From NCBI RefSeq assembly GCF_001039355.2, contig NW_019776013.1:140563-169184 (forward strand): a stretch of 28,622 bases of DNA, read 5' to 3'. The stretch comes from Lingula anatina. Lineage: Eukaryota > Brachiopoda > Lingulata > Lingulida > Lingulidae. The first letter of the stretch is position 1, and every line of letters starts with the position of its first letter. Of this stretch, positions 11,601 through 20,285 are shown in pieces. The position numbers were made by a program, and so were the translations under genes. Below the pieces are notes generated by a model. That model had not been told where the DNA came from. It was given only the letters and a program-made list of their open reading frames with translations, and searched no databases.

Positions 11601-13132
11601 TCTTCAAAATCTGTACTGTGTTCTCTATAAAACGATTCTGAGCAAGGGGGGATTTCCAACCCAATGTTTTCGTCTCCATCTGAATAACATAAAATTCTTT
11701 CATGTGCCATGTTAAACATCAGTCATTTGTGAATAAACCCAATTGGAAGTCAAAAATTATGATTTTTCAGTAAGTTTCATTTATGCAAAATCATAGATCC
11801 AATAACTGATGAGATAATAGCATTCAACCTTACTGAAATAAAGCTAAACCGTACCAATATCCTCGCTCCCAGAGCTCTCCCATTCCCCCTCGTCCATATC
11901 TCGCCGACTTTCCTGAAACTCTTCAAAAAATCAAAAGCTGTATCATTTCCATAAATAGAGGCATTCATATGCACATCGCACCATGAAACAGACGATAATT
12001 GCAGAAATTTAAACTTCACAACTCAATTCCTTATTTTGTCCTTTCGTTCTCAACAAGAATGTGATTAACATGGATTTTCAAGGCAGTAGAAACAGTAATC
12101 AGGAATAATTAACCTCGAGGATTGTGTTATCTTAACTTACCATTTTCCAAATCCACAGCCAATTGCTTAAAAAATGTGTCACCCGCCTGTCGTAAAGCCT
12201 GAACGAGATCATGAAACCAGGACTTGCGTGACGGCAGGTTGTTCAGAATATCCAGTATCCGTCCAAGCGTTTCCTGCTGCGTTGAAGGACTTTCAGTACT
12301 ATTGCCAACAAGGTTCGCTAGCACCGTGAACAAGCGTTCTCTTTGGACACCATTAAGGTTAGGGATTTTATATTTGCGTATTTCTCTTAGTACGCGGTCC
12401 TCTGGCTCCTCTTTAACGATGATATCCGCTCTAGAATTTTCTTTGAAATAAAAAACACATCACAGGTTCAGAATAAAAAGCAACCATTAACCAATTTGGT
12501 AACTGAGATGTGTTGCTAAACAACAATTATAGAATAGATTCCTAACAATAATAATTTATTCTGTTGACACATACCAGTAAAATATACAGCAAAGATTTAT
12601 TTTTGTCAGAGCTCTCAAAAGTGAAATATGAAATTATTTAAGTTAAAGATGTGAAAATAAAATGATTAATCTTCCGAAGAGCCGCTTAGTATATCTTGTA
12701 CGCCATCAGTTATTTTCTTTATGAAGTTCAACATTTGCTATTTCAGAATAATTCCTTGGATCATATGAAAAGGTAACCGTCTCTCCAACTTGGAGACTAA
12801 AAATAAAAATGTCCGTTATGAAGTCTTAGCTTTTAAATATTAGACCATTCTTTTGTCTACCCCGACTCATGATAATACTGCACTTGCTGTATATAACAAA
12901 AAATACATAGATTACATTACGTACACTATTAGGCCTACTTTATTTAGGTGAACTACATGTAGGCCTTTTACATTTATCTTGAACTAAAGTAGATCGAGTT
13001 CTCGGTCCAAATATTTAAACCAATCTTTCGGTTAAAGTTTCATTTGGTGACAAGGAGAGCTTTCAATAAACAAATGTTCTTACCTTCAGAGGAAAACGTC
13101 TGTGGCTCTTCCATTGCTTCCACTGAAGCCAT
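1793..13132 (-). CDS. CARD-caspase-RIG-I-like helicase fusion protein (14 coding exons, 1188 aa)
   Basis: Predicted cytosolic RNA sensor carrying its own cysteine protease. Coding exons on the minus strand: 13132-13084, 12440-12141, 11679-11600, 11367-11179, 9989-9770, 9410-9345, 8733-8638, 7757-7648, 6335-6239, 6022-5908, 5135-4003, 3494-3360, 3017-2907, 2658-1793. All use AG/GT sites and the phases (1,1,0,0,1,1,1,0,1,2,1,1,1) fit at every junction, giving 3567 nt with one terminal TAG. Domains: CARD about 25-116, caspase p20 144-280, p10 303-402, linker 403-440, DECH helicase 441-1040, RIG-I C-terminal domain about 1068-1188. Catalytic caspase residues H234 and C277 and helicase motifs are intact. 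The family role of RLRs is binding double-stranded or 5'-triphosphate RNA and signalling through CARDs; a caspase here suggests RNA-triggered proteolysis, which is inference. The alternative is two adjacent genes (caspase, RLR), but no stop separates them in the spliced frame. Confidence 0.87.
2907..3494 (-). CDS. RLR exons 12 and 13 (helicase insertion and start of domain 2)
   Basis: Two short phase-1/phase-1 exons at 3494-3360 and 3017-2907. The first carries RMEDALWCLKVFYNDM, like the Hel2i helices of RLRs (xxDAxxYLxxF). The second has TPPKLKILKEQIL, the pattern that opens helicase domain 2 in RIG-I relatives (PKLxxLxxIL). Both were too short to stand out by ORF length and were placed by splice sites plus frame continuity with the large exons on either side. 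The intron between them (3359-3018) and the one before (4002-3495) show nothing coding. Confidence 0.85.
4003..5135 (-). CDS. Helicase domain 1 and start of the insertion domain of the RLR (DECH box)
   Basis: This 1133-nt exon encodes residues 441-819. It opens with the RLR-type Q-region (LTPRKYQKELAKPAMDG), then Walker A APPNSGKT (K476), motif Ia-like KVAFVTRRFTLLQQ, the DECH box FDECHHC (652-655) and motif III GLTASPG (TAS 694-696). DECH rather than DEAD and the FDECHH context are typical of RIG-I, MDA5, LGP2 and Dicer; the C-terminal domain makes it an RLR. About 80 extra residues (roughly 491-573) sit between motifs I and Ia and are rich in Thr, Ala, Ser and charged residues. The last part (SLLCLDHLYEYNNG) begins the Hel2i helical region. 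Confidence 0.95.
5136..5907 (-). other. RLR intron 10
   Basis: Separates the linker exon from the large helicase exon (772 nt). AT-rich, with one CRE-like TGACGTCA at 5686-5693 and otherwise nothing recognised. Confidence 0.7.
5908..6022 (-). CDS. Linker exon joining caspase to helicase
   Basis: This 115-nt exon enters in phase 1 and leaves in phase 2. The phase-2 exit matches the helicase exon exactly (AG plus C gives Ser). In that frame it encodes a polar, acidic linker with EEVPWKKIKLDSEPSLESPI and no recognisable domain. Another frame is also open but would not join the helicase frame. It contains two in-frame ATGs (DMSSM), so a separately started, caspase-free RLR could begin here if an internal promoter exists. 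Confidence 0.75.
6239..11679 (-). CDS. Caspase block: p20 and p10 subunits, exons 3-9 of the RLR fusion
   Basis: Exons 11679-11600, 11367-11179, 9989-9770, 9410-9345, 8733-8638, 7757-7648 and 6335-6239 total 858 nt (286 codons). The p20 part has RGRVLVINN, the S1-pocket arginine in DRFGTERD (R169), the catalytic histidine in ILSHGEKE (H234) and the catalytic cysteine in FFIQACQG (C277). QACQG is the form seen in caspases 8 and 10, but the overall length and linker do not decide initiator or executioner. An Asp-rich exon (9410-9345) forms the inter-subunit linker with several possible cleavage sites (TDD, TDEG, TDSP). The p10 part has TKSDILIA, the substrate-binding VSYR (R339), KGTWFIQ and a KKKKQ...LCKKMYF ending as in family C-termini. 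All key residues are present, so activity is expected. Confidence 0.9.
6866..7203. mobile_element. Non-autonomous inverted-repeat transposon (MITE-like)
   Basis: The ends are ACCTCCGCCAAGG (6866-6878) and CCATGGCGGAGGT (7191-7203), inverted repeats with one mismatch. The ~338-bp body has no ORF and contains two diverged tandem units of about 115 bp, each with a GATCACCACC...AACTAATCA core (about 6935 and 7054). It lies in RLR intron 8. Sequences of this style are common in marine invertebrate genomes. Confidence 0.7.
8163..8216. repeat. Hairpin-forming inverted repeat in RLR intron 7
   Basis: TGTGGGATCAGTTTACAT (8163-8180) pairs with ATGTAAACTGCCCCACA (8200-8216), a 17-18 bp stem with one small irregularity and a 19-nt loop. 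It may be the centre of an old foldback element. Confidence 0.55.
8434..8485. mobile_element. Transposon end remnant
   Basis: A GC-rich patch (ACACCCCCTCCCCCC followed by CAGGCTACGGCCCTG) in RLR intron 7 resembles transposon ends of the CAGGGGCGTAGCC type. It is too short to classify. Confidence 0.3.
10455..10549. mobile_element. Short inverted-repeat element, 3'-truncated copy
   Basis: It starts CAGGGGCGGATCC and follows the 10930 element through CGACAGG, AGCCGACTATCG and CCCCTTGGTGTGG, then loses similarity near 10549. The two copies are in the same orientation about 475 bp apart in the same intron. Confidence 0.6.
10930..11102. mobile_element. Short inverted-repeat element, full-length copy
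   Basis: It starts CAGGGGCTGATCC and ends AATCCGCCATTG, imperfect inverted repeats of each other. The body is GC-richer than its surroundings and shares GACAGG...CTCTG and CCCCTTGGTGTGG with the element at 10455. It lies in RLR intron 4. No target-site duplication is evident. Confidence 0.6.
11459..11493. repeat. (GA)n microsatellite in RLR intron 3
   Basis: Interrupted GAGAGA tracts (with ACAGAAGG and GAGC breaks) in the 232-bp intron between coding exons 3 and 4. Confidence 0.85.
12141..12440 (-). CDS. CARD exon (RLR-type caspase recruitment domain)
   Basis: This 300-nt exon has a phase-1 intron on each side, a self-contained module. It encodes about residues 17-117. The C-terminal half reads SRKSWFHDLVQALRQAG, matching the last helices of the CARDs of RIG-I, MDA5 and MAVS (a tryptophan, then a hydrophobic xxLxxALRxxG run). 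The N-terminal part, with PEDRVLREIRKYKIPNLNG, would form the first helices. There is only one CARD, whereas RIG-I and MDA5 carry two. In the family, CARDs bind other CARDs to nucleate filaments; here it could equally gather the attached caspase into a dimer. A death effector domain is a less likely reading. Confidence 0.75.
12441..13083 (-). other. RLR intron 1
   Basis: Lies between the start-codon exon and the CARD exon (643 nt). No coding signal was found that splices in frame. Confidence 0.65.
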
Positions 13133-13154
13133 GATTATGTGTAACAGATATCGA
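13084..13154 (-). CDS. Exon with start codon of the CARD-caspase-RLR gene
   Basis: A pyrimidine-rich acceptor (TTTTCAG) puts the exon start at 13154. The ATG lies at 13132-13130 and the donor follows 13084 (GAAG/GTAAGAA), leaving phase 1. The 16 encoded residues begin MASVEAMEEP and are acidic, as often seen before a death-fold domain. A second in-frame ATG six codons on could also serve. The first ATG was chosen because the short stretch between acceptor and ATG reads as 5' UTR. Confidence 0.7.
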
Positions 13155-13829
13155 CTGAAAACAAATAAACTGCATGAAATACAGGAAGCAGATTATTTTC
13201 ATCAGCATGCTGGTATCACATACAGGAGTATTGCACTTATCAATTTTCTAATCCCATCCCGGTCTTTCTACTATTTTTGTTTAATCCTATATGTGGTTTA
13301 TGTTATCCATCTAATATCATTTTGTTGACATTTCCCTTTGAATTGTGCAAGGGGGCGTGGCTGTCAAAATGGAAACATTTAAAACCAAATAAGATTTTAT
13401 CTCTAAAATCGGCAGAATTGACCAGTGTAGGGCCTACAGGCTACAATACCGTCCTACGGGCTACAATAGGCCTACCGTGCCGACATTTTGGTTAAATGTT
13501 TTTGTTTTGGAGTTATGAGCCCGTAAATACAGATTTTCATTAAACAAAAGTATTATTTATCTTTATTAACCATAAAAACTGAATCTGAACTTGCATTCAG
13601 TGAGAGTCCCCACGGAGATGGGGCGATCTACGTAGGACGATATTTTCAATGGGAATGAGCCCTCACCTGAATACATAGGCATTGTAAGCCTACATTGTAC
13701 TATTAGGCTACTAAACTATGTCAGAGGGCATTGCAGATACACATACTTCTTTCAAAAATATTTTCTTGGAGCACTAAAGAAAATCTCTGTGATGTAATAA
13801 ACTTACATTTAACACGTCACTAAACCTAC
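13155..13829 (-). other. Putative 5' UTR intron of the RLR gene
   Basis: It contains a small direct repeat of GGCTACAATA with GGCCTA words (about 13431-13480). No coding sequence seen. Confidence 0.4.
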
Positions 13830-13900
13830 CTGTTTTGATCAGCTAATCAGCGTCAAAATATAACGTTACTAGGTGGTATAGACTGTACGTTGGCTCTAGT
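13830..13900 (-). other. Possible 5' UTR exon and transcription start region of the RLR fusion gene
   Basis: A strong donor on the minus strand (AACAG/GTAGGTTT) ends a putative non-coding exon at 13830. It pairs with the acceptor before 13154. Just upstream (about 13895-13965) CpG dinucleotides are denser than elsewhere, as expected near a start of transcription. The upstream end of this exon cannot be placed, so 13900 is nominal. Confidence 0.4.
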
Positions 13901-14494
13901 GCGGAAATAGCGTCTCCGAGCGTGAGCGTCTCGATCAACTAGCGCTCAGACGTCTCATGAGCATATGGGTCAGTGTTTTGCAACCGAACACAATGATCAC
14001 TTTTTATACCAACTTTTTTTTTATTCTCCGTCTTGTTTGGTTTCGATTTGATTAACAGGTATGGATTTAAAATATAACTGTTATGGATGCTATTTTTAGA
14101 ACTTGGAAATTTCCGTCGCACTTGGTATTAAAAATTATAAAAATGAAACATTGCATCCATGCTGAATTTATATAAATTAACTTGTGTTATCCTTAATCGA
14201 ATATGGTCTTGAGTTTCAGATAACAAGTGCTAGATCATAAATCGTAATAAGCTAATTATTTCCAGTACACTCGACTGTGGGATTTGGGATATCTTGGGGA
14301 AATAGGGGTTTGAAATGGAACAAACAACACGTCGATACTAACAGTCTTATTTTATAAAATTTGTTACTATATCAAAATGGTATAAACAGAGTTTATCTCA
14401 TCAAGAAAAATAATATTTTAACAGCTGTTGGTGAAAATAGACAAATGATTGTAGTATTGCTTATGTGGATGAATAGAATCGGTTTGAAGATATG

Positions 14495-14502
14495 TGACGT
14501 CA
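14495..14502. promoter_or_regulatory. Consensus CRE palindrome between the divergent genes
   Basis: TGACGTCA, the full cAMP response element bound by CREB/ATF factors, sits between the 5' ends of the two divergent genes. One such 8-mer may occur by chance; another copy lies in an RLR intron at 5686-5693, where a promoter role is less likely. Confidence 0.25.
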
Positions 14503-15087
14503 GTTGTCACATGATTATTGACCTAATTTCGCACAAGGTGTTTTGATGATTGATATTGCGAAAGAATCAGTTATTTTATATATTCTAAGATGAGAGGTAA
14601 GTGCTACTGCTTGCTGTTTTTGAATGTGACTTTAAATACTTGATAAATGTTGATAAACACAGATATTGCACGGAAATGTTGTTCTTATATGAAGTTGCTG
14701 TGGAGGAGATAATTTTCTACAGTCGATATTCTTGCACAGTAGAGAGAAAACCTGTGCCTGTTTATTTTAATGTGTACAATCGTATGACTCTTTTTGTACT
14801 TGTTTTGCACCTGTCTGAACTTCCTGGTGCACGTTGCTTAAGTCTAAAGCTAAATTCTACTATTGTATCAGAGGAAAAAATACAGAGATTTAGATTTAAA
14901 CCAATTTTTATTATAATACTTTGTTTTATAACGCATTCATTATTTATTACATTAAATTTCATCGTGTCATACATTTTGTATAGCTCACTTGTTGATTTTA
15001 AGAAATGTCTGATATCAGGTTACTTTGACTTGTGGATTAAAGTGAAAATTGTGTTAGGCCACAGTTGTTTAGTGGCCCATATCCTAC

Positions 15088-15088
15088 N
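15088..15088. other. Single N: assembly join or gap
   Basis: One ambiguous base lies between the divergent promoters and the first recognised LRSAM1 exon. The other single N at 20373 coincides with a clear join, so this one may also stand for a gap of unknown size. The missing N-terminal LRSAM1 exon could be here. Confidence 0.6.
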
Positions 15089-15177
15089 TAAAAATTGTGT
15101 ATTAAATGGTGTATGAGGACAAATTTTCTGTAATAAATAGGGTCTTAAGGATGGATGTCTGTTTGTTTGTTTGTCTT

Positions 15178-15204
15178 TGAGAGAGAGAGAGAGAGAGAGA
15201 GAGA
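15178..15204. repeat. (GA)n microsatellite at the start of the 5.2-kb block
   Basis: GA repeats followed by a G-run. A shorter version follows the N at about 20394-20412, a length difference typical of alleles. Confidence 0.9.
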
Positions 15205-15381
15205 TGGGGGGTGGGGACGAGTACCTGTGAAGCTTGGGTTCACCATAACTCCCACCCTGCCCTGAGTGTGCTGTTGATTTGTTTGAAAGTTTGCTGCTAA
15301 ATGTGTGTGATACTTGGTAGTCCTTCTTGCAAAGTTCGTATTTTATTTTATGATGTATTAATTTATTATTCTTTGTTTCAG

Positions 15382-18300
15382 ATTCCTTCTGGGATTTTCT
15401 CCCTATGCAAAGTACTGAGGAAAGAGGTTTGATGATATTCTTATCACAGACGTGAACAATTTTTATTCAGAGAACTTTGATATGCTATCTGTATTACTTA
15501 AACTTTCTTTTGGTATGTAGTTTAAACCTGAAGTAACACACCACATCAGCTGCACAAACATATAATGCAAACAGAAAATTAAGTTTTTATCAATTAAAAG
15601 AATGTGTACAATTTTGATTTTGTACCTTTTATTTATTTATTGTTTTCTGTTTTACAGGCCTTAATTTTGTTTGGAAACCATTTTTCTTCATTGAAAGGTG
15701 GTGGCAGCCTTAGTGAACTTAGTTCTCTACGGGTAAGAAAGTTTAGTGTAGGGGGTCAGAGAGGGGGTCAAAATAATGGCAGTCAGGTAGTGGATGACAG
15801 CTGACAGAGTTTGTCCACAGATATTTTTGTTGTTTTCTTTTACATTCTGAAAATTGCAGTTTATTGCACAAAAGTATGAATTCAGCATTTTTTTTTAAAT
15901 CCATATTGTTTTTGTTTTTCAAGTCAGCATTCCAGGCCTAAATATTTTCATCCTTATCGCAAAAAAAAAAAGAGAAAAAAATCATGATTCATGCACTTTT
16001 TCTCATCATGGTCTGAAGCACAAACCATCAGTGTTTCTGAATATCAAATTCTTCAAGTTGTGATATTTAATATCATAATTGTATTTATTGCCAGGTTCTT
16101 GATCTCCATGATAATGAATTCTCCAGCTTACCAGAAGAGATAGGGGAGTTACAAAACTTACAGGTATGGTGTGGTTGAGGTCTAGTCTGCTGCTGCTAGT
16201 TCTTTTTTAATAGTCGTTAATTGTCAGAAATACTGGTGGTGTTTATCGCTAGGTTTCCCACACATTTTTTTTTTTTAATTTGAGAATTGTTAAACATTTC
16301 TATTAAAGGCATTTTGGTGATTTTCTCAGGATTTGCCTACAATACTTTTGATAAACTAGTCAAATATTGTCAAAAAATACTGACCAAAGCATATAATAGC
16401 GCACATGCAATTTTGATAATACCTATATTACATTAAACTAGAATGTAACTGAACAAAGATGGACAGTAAATTCTTTGCTTTAACTGTTCTATAATAATTA
16501 TATTAGTTATTTCTGCCACAAAATGTTATTTTCTTTCGTTATATTTATGTTTTCATCTTAATCCAGGTTTTAAATCTTGCCAGTAATAAACTGAAAGAAC
16601 TCCCCTCCAGCATTGGGAAGCTTAAAGTATTGCAGACACTCAATGTGAGAGGTGAGAAAGTCAATTTTGCAGGTTGTCACCACTTACATGTAAATATTTC
16701 TGTTACATAATTGTGAAAAGTAACAAAGATTTGACAAGACAATGTCCTGGGTTTTAGATATTAATTAATGGAAACATCTGTCAGTGAATGAGAGGCATAG
16801 ACAATACCATGCTGATAGTGGACGTTAATTTTCAGTAATCTCAAAGACTCTTTATCAGCAAAAGCTTCACATAAAACATTGATTGGAAATTTAGGTTTTT
16901 CAAGAATGTAACAATGATGTGTAATACCTAAAATTACTTCAATCACGAGCTCTTCATTGTAATGGTGTGAGGAAGCAGAATGTTAAAAACACTAAAAAAG
17001 CATTTTAAGTTATATTGAAAGATAAAGGTATGTATTAAAAAATAATGATGACATTTTTTCATTGCAGACAACAAATTAAAAGTCCTCCCAGAAACCCTTT
17101 GTCAGTTGTCAAGGTTACGTACACTAGATGTCTCTGGCAACCATATCACTGCATTACCCAAGAAGCTCTGCAATATTCGTACACTTGATACTCTGATAGT
17201 AACAGCATCTGACATGAAAATGCCTCCAGCAGGTTCGTATGAAAAATGTCTTCTGAAAAATCTTTGGTTGGACAGTTTAACTAAACAGGCATTGTTTTTT
17301 TTTTTTCCCGTAACTATTTTGCTTTTAGTAAAGTCATTGATTTTATTAGTCTGATGTCTGTAAAATCTTATCTGTTCAGGTAAACATTAGAAATAATATT
17401 GATTTGTACCATTTTTCTCTGAATTATATGGCTGAAAGTTCATGTAAGAATTCAGCCGTTCCTGTTGATGACAACTGTTTGCCCATTCATTGTCACAGGT
17501 GCTTCAGTTTGATATAAGTCAGAAAATGGTTATATCATTTATCAACTTTATTTCTGTTATTCATTTGACTGTCCTTGTCAAAATGTTTGCAGAAAGTATA
17601 CTACATGGTTTACAAATAGTTAAAGCATAGAAAGTTTAGGGTAAGGAAGGAAGGAAGGACAAGAAGTGTGTTGTGTGTGAATATTTTTAAAAACTAATCT
17701 AAAAAAATCATTGATAAATACCTTGTGTATTAAAAAAGAATTTTTTTTTTTTTTTTTGGTGACTATTTCAGACATATGCAACCAAGGCACAGAGACCATT
17801 ATGAAGTATTTATGCAGTGGTATGTAATGATATAAATCAAAGAAATATATGAAAGAATAGAAGAATGGGATGAATGGAGGTCCTTTACCTTTATGTTATT
17901 AATATGCCATATTGATCAACCAGGCCATTTGTATTTGATTTGATTTTATGTTCATATAGGTATATATAATAGCAATAATGGTGGTCAGATTTTGATTATG
18001 TATGGTTTGGATATTATAGAATATGTGTGGTTAACTTTCGCTTAATGTTTGTTTGTAGTACTGTTCCTCCCTTGTTATTTTGCTTAAGATAAACATATAC
18101 TAAGAATAACCAAGGAACTTTTAATGTGATTTTCTTTCTTAAATTTTACTGTACAATATTAAATTTTTAAATCTTTTTTTTTTTTCCTTCATAGAATGTG
18201 GTATAGAATATATACCACCCTCCAAGGTATTGCTTGACCAACTGGACTCTCCACTGGACATGGAGACAAAGTGGAGAAAACAGTCCCTCAGAGCTATGGA

Positions 18301-20068
18301 GGAAGAAAACTTAAAGGTAATGGACACATCCCATGATGCTTCATGTAAAATTCTCATCCAGTATAATTTTCACATGGCCTTATTCTCAAACAGTCTTTTT
18401 CTCAAAGTGTTTATTTGAGAATGAAGCCAATGGAAGTTGAAACTGGTAGAAAATGAGACCTCCCTCTTATGAGAAGAAATTGAGCTTTTTTTTTTTTTTT
18501 TTTTGAGGGGGCTATTTACAAAAGAAGTTCACACTGAGGGTTAGTCTTTAATTTAAGATTGAAAAATTTAATTTCAATTCAGGATGAAATAGAGAAGAAA
18601 ATCAGTGTTTTTTTTCTGGAGGATGGTATTCATAAAAGAGATTGAAAAAGTTAATGAACTTGTCTTCAGTTCAGAATAAATGCATAGTTACCATTCAAAT
18701 GAGGTTACTGCTGATCTAAAACGTAAGCAGTTTCTTTGGTTTTTTTAAACAATCACATAATTATGAGTGCAAGTGGCCTAATGCTGATATATCAGCTAAA
18801 ATTTTTAGTCTAATTTTTAGCCAACTTTTGGTCAAATGCTGTTTTTGAATTGTCTGAATTTATTGTTTTCTATGGGTGAACTTTCTTTATTGTATGGTGC
18901 ACACGATGTATTCCTGTGTATAGTGATCATATGCCCAGTTTCTACTTGATTTGCTTGGACACTTCATTGGTCTGGATAACAATAGACATAAGAAAAATGC
19001 AAATTTTTTGTCATGTCAGTCTACAGTCTACAGTTTACCTCACTGCACAAGTATTGAAGCACTATCAGCTGTTCTGAACAAGCCCTGTTCATGCAATAAA
19101 TGAAGTTCACCCTATTACTGCACAGTATCCTCTATACAGTTATTCTGTCAATTTTTTCACATGCACAAAAACTGCTTGACCAGTCACTGTCAACTGCTTG
19201 ACCTGTCCTTGTCAATGCACTTGCCTAAGTTCAGTGTTACTTGTTCTTTTGCTGGTGCTGTTTAAAATGACATGACCCCCCACCCACCCCCCCACCCCCC
19301 ACCCCACCCACCCCCCCCCACCCCCTCCCAACTCTCTCTCCTTCTCTCCTCATGTATGCACAGCTTTAAAGAATCCAGTAGACATTTGATTGTTTTATTG
19401 GTTCAAAATATGGTTCTCTTATTTTTAAGAGGTTCGAAAATAAGGTCAAAGAATATATATCATATTGTTTGAAGGGTTCCAGTGTAAGATTAAATGAATA
19501 AGATATCATTTTTTTATTTTTTTTTGGTCAGTTTTGTTTATCTTACTCATGATGCTCAGGATTGCATGAACAGCATTTGAAGAATGGGACTTAGTATTTT
19601 GTAAATAAAAAATCTTAGTATTATGGATGGCATGTTACATTGGATAACTCTTGATGAAAAAACCAACTTCAGAGAAATGTTTCAAATTAATTTTCAAATT
19701 GAATAGAATTATGGAAGTAAATGTTTGATTTTTAGAATGTTGTATTTTATACTATTTTTTGTTAAGTGCATGAAAACCTCTACCTATTGATTATTAATAC
19801 TTTTATATATTACTATTATTGTATTATTGTTATCATTATTATGAAATACTTCAATGAAAACCTTAGTCTCAACAATAGCAATTATTTTTGTGTAGATTGT
19901 AATTTTATTTGGGGAAAACCCTTTTTCACCAGGACTAACTTCACAGTAAATACTATTAAATCATTGCCATTAATTAAGCTAGATAAACATTTTATTTATT
20001 TTTCCTGATATATATTATTTTTCTTTTTCCCTTTGAAGGATACCTTGCAACATTACCAAAGCCTAAAG
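15382..20068 (+). CDS. LRSAM1-like leucine-rich repeat exons, first copy
   Basis: Eight exons: 15382-15426, 15658-15732, 16095-16163, 16567-16651, 17068-17232, 17772-17819, 18195-18316, 20039-20068, together 639 nt (213 codons), entering and leaving in phase 0. They encode the pre-LRR segment, about four to five LRRs of the LxxLPxxIGxLxxLxxLxVxxN type, the post-LRR FLC-like helix (TIMKYLCS), an ECGIEYIPPSK motif shared with LRSAM1 and the start of the coiled coil. The 45-nt and 30-nt exons were found by splice sites and by being repeated identically downstream. Donors at 15427 (GTTTGA) and 17233 (GTTCGT) are weak but are the same in both copies. Confidence 0.88.
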
Positions 20069-20250
20069 GTAGATGATGATAATTGTTTTTAATTGCTTCT
20101 TTTCTCCAGGATTCACTCATGAAATTTCAGCCAACATGGATATTCAAACTTATTCTAAATTTAACACCTTATTTAATCATATTTGATTGAAATGGAGAAG
20201 TTGCATGAGTGGTTTCTTGGTTTTGGCGTTTGCTACCTTACATGTAGATT

Positions 20251-20285
<35 letters not shown>

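Larger units (their letters stand above)
13901..15158. other. Region between divergent genes
   Basis: Holds a CpG-richer patch (13901-13965), the CRE at 14495-14502, and a plus-strand donor after ATGAGAG (14590-14596, then GTAAGTGC) that could end a first exon of the LRSAM1-like gene. A long open frame at 14601-15116 has no family resemblance. The N at 15088 interrupts the region. Confidence 0.4.

Noticed and set aside
14601-15116. 171-codon plus-strand open frame
   Set aside because: Composition is that of AT-rich non-coding DNA, it crosses an N, and it shows no family motif.
17106-17354. Plus-strand open frame (and its twin at 22342-22611)
   Set aside because: Only the first part is coding (LRR exon to 17232 or 22468); the tail is intron read-through, as the poorly matching tails of the twins show.
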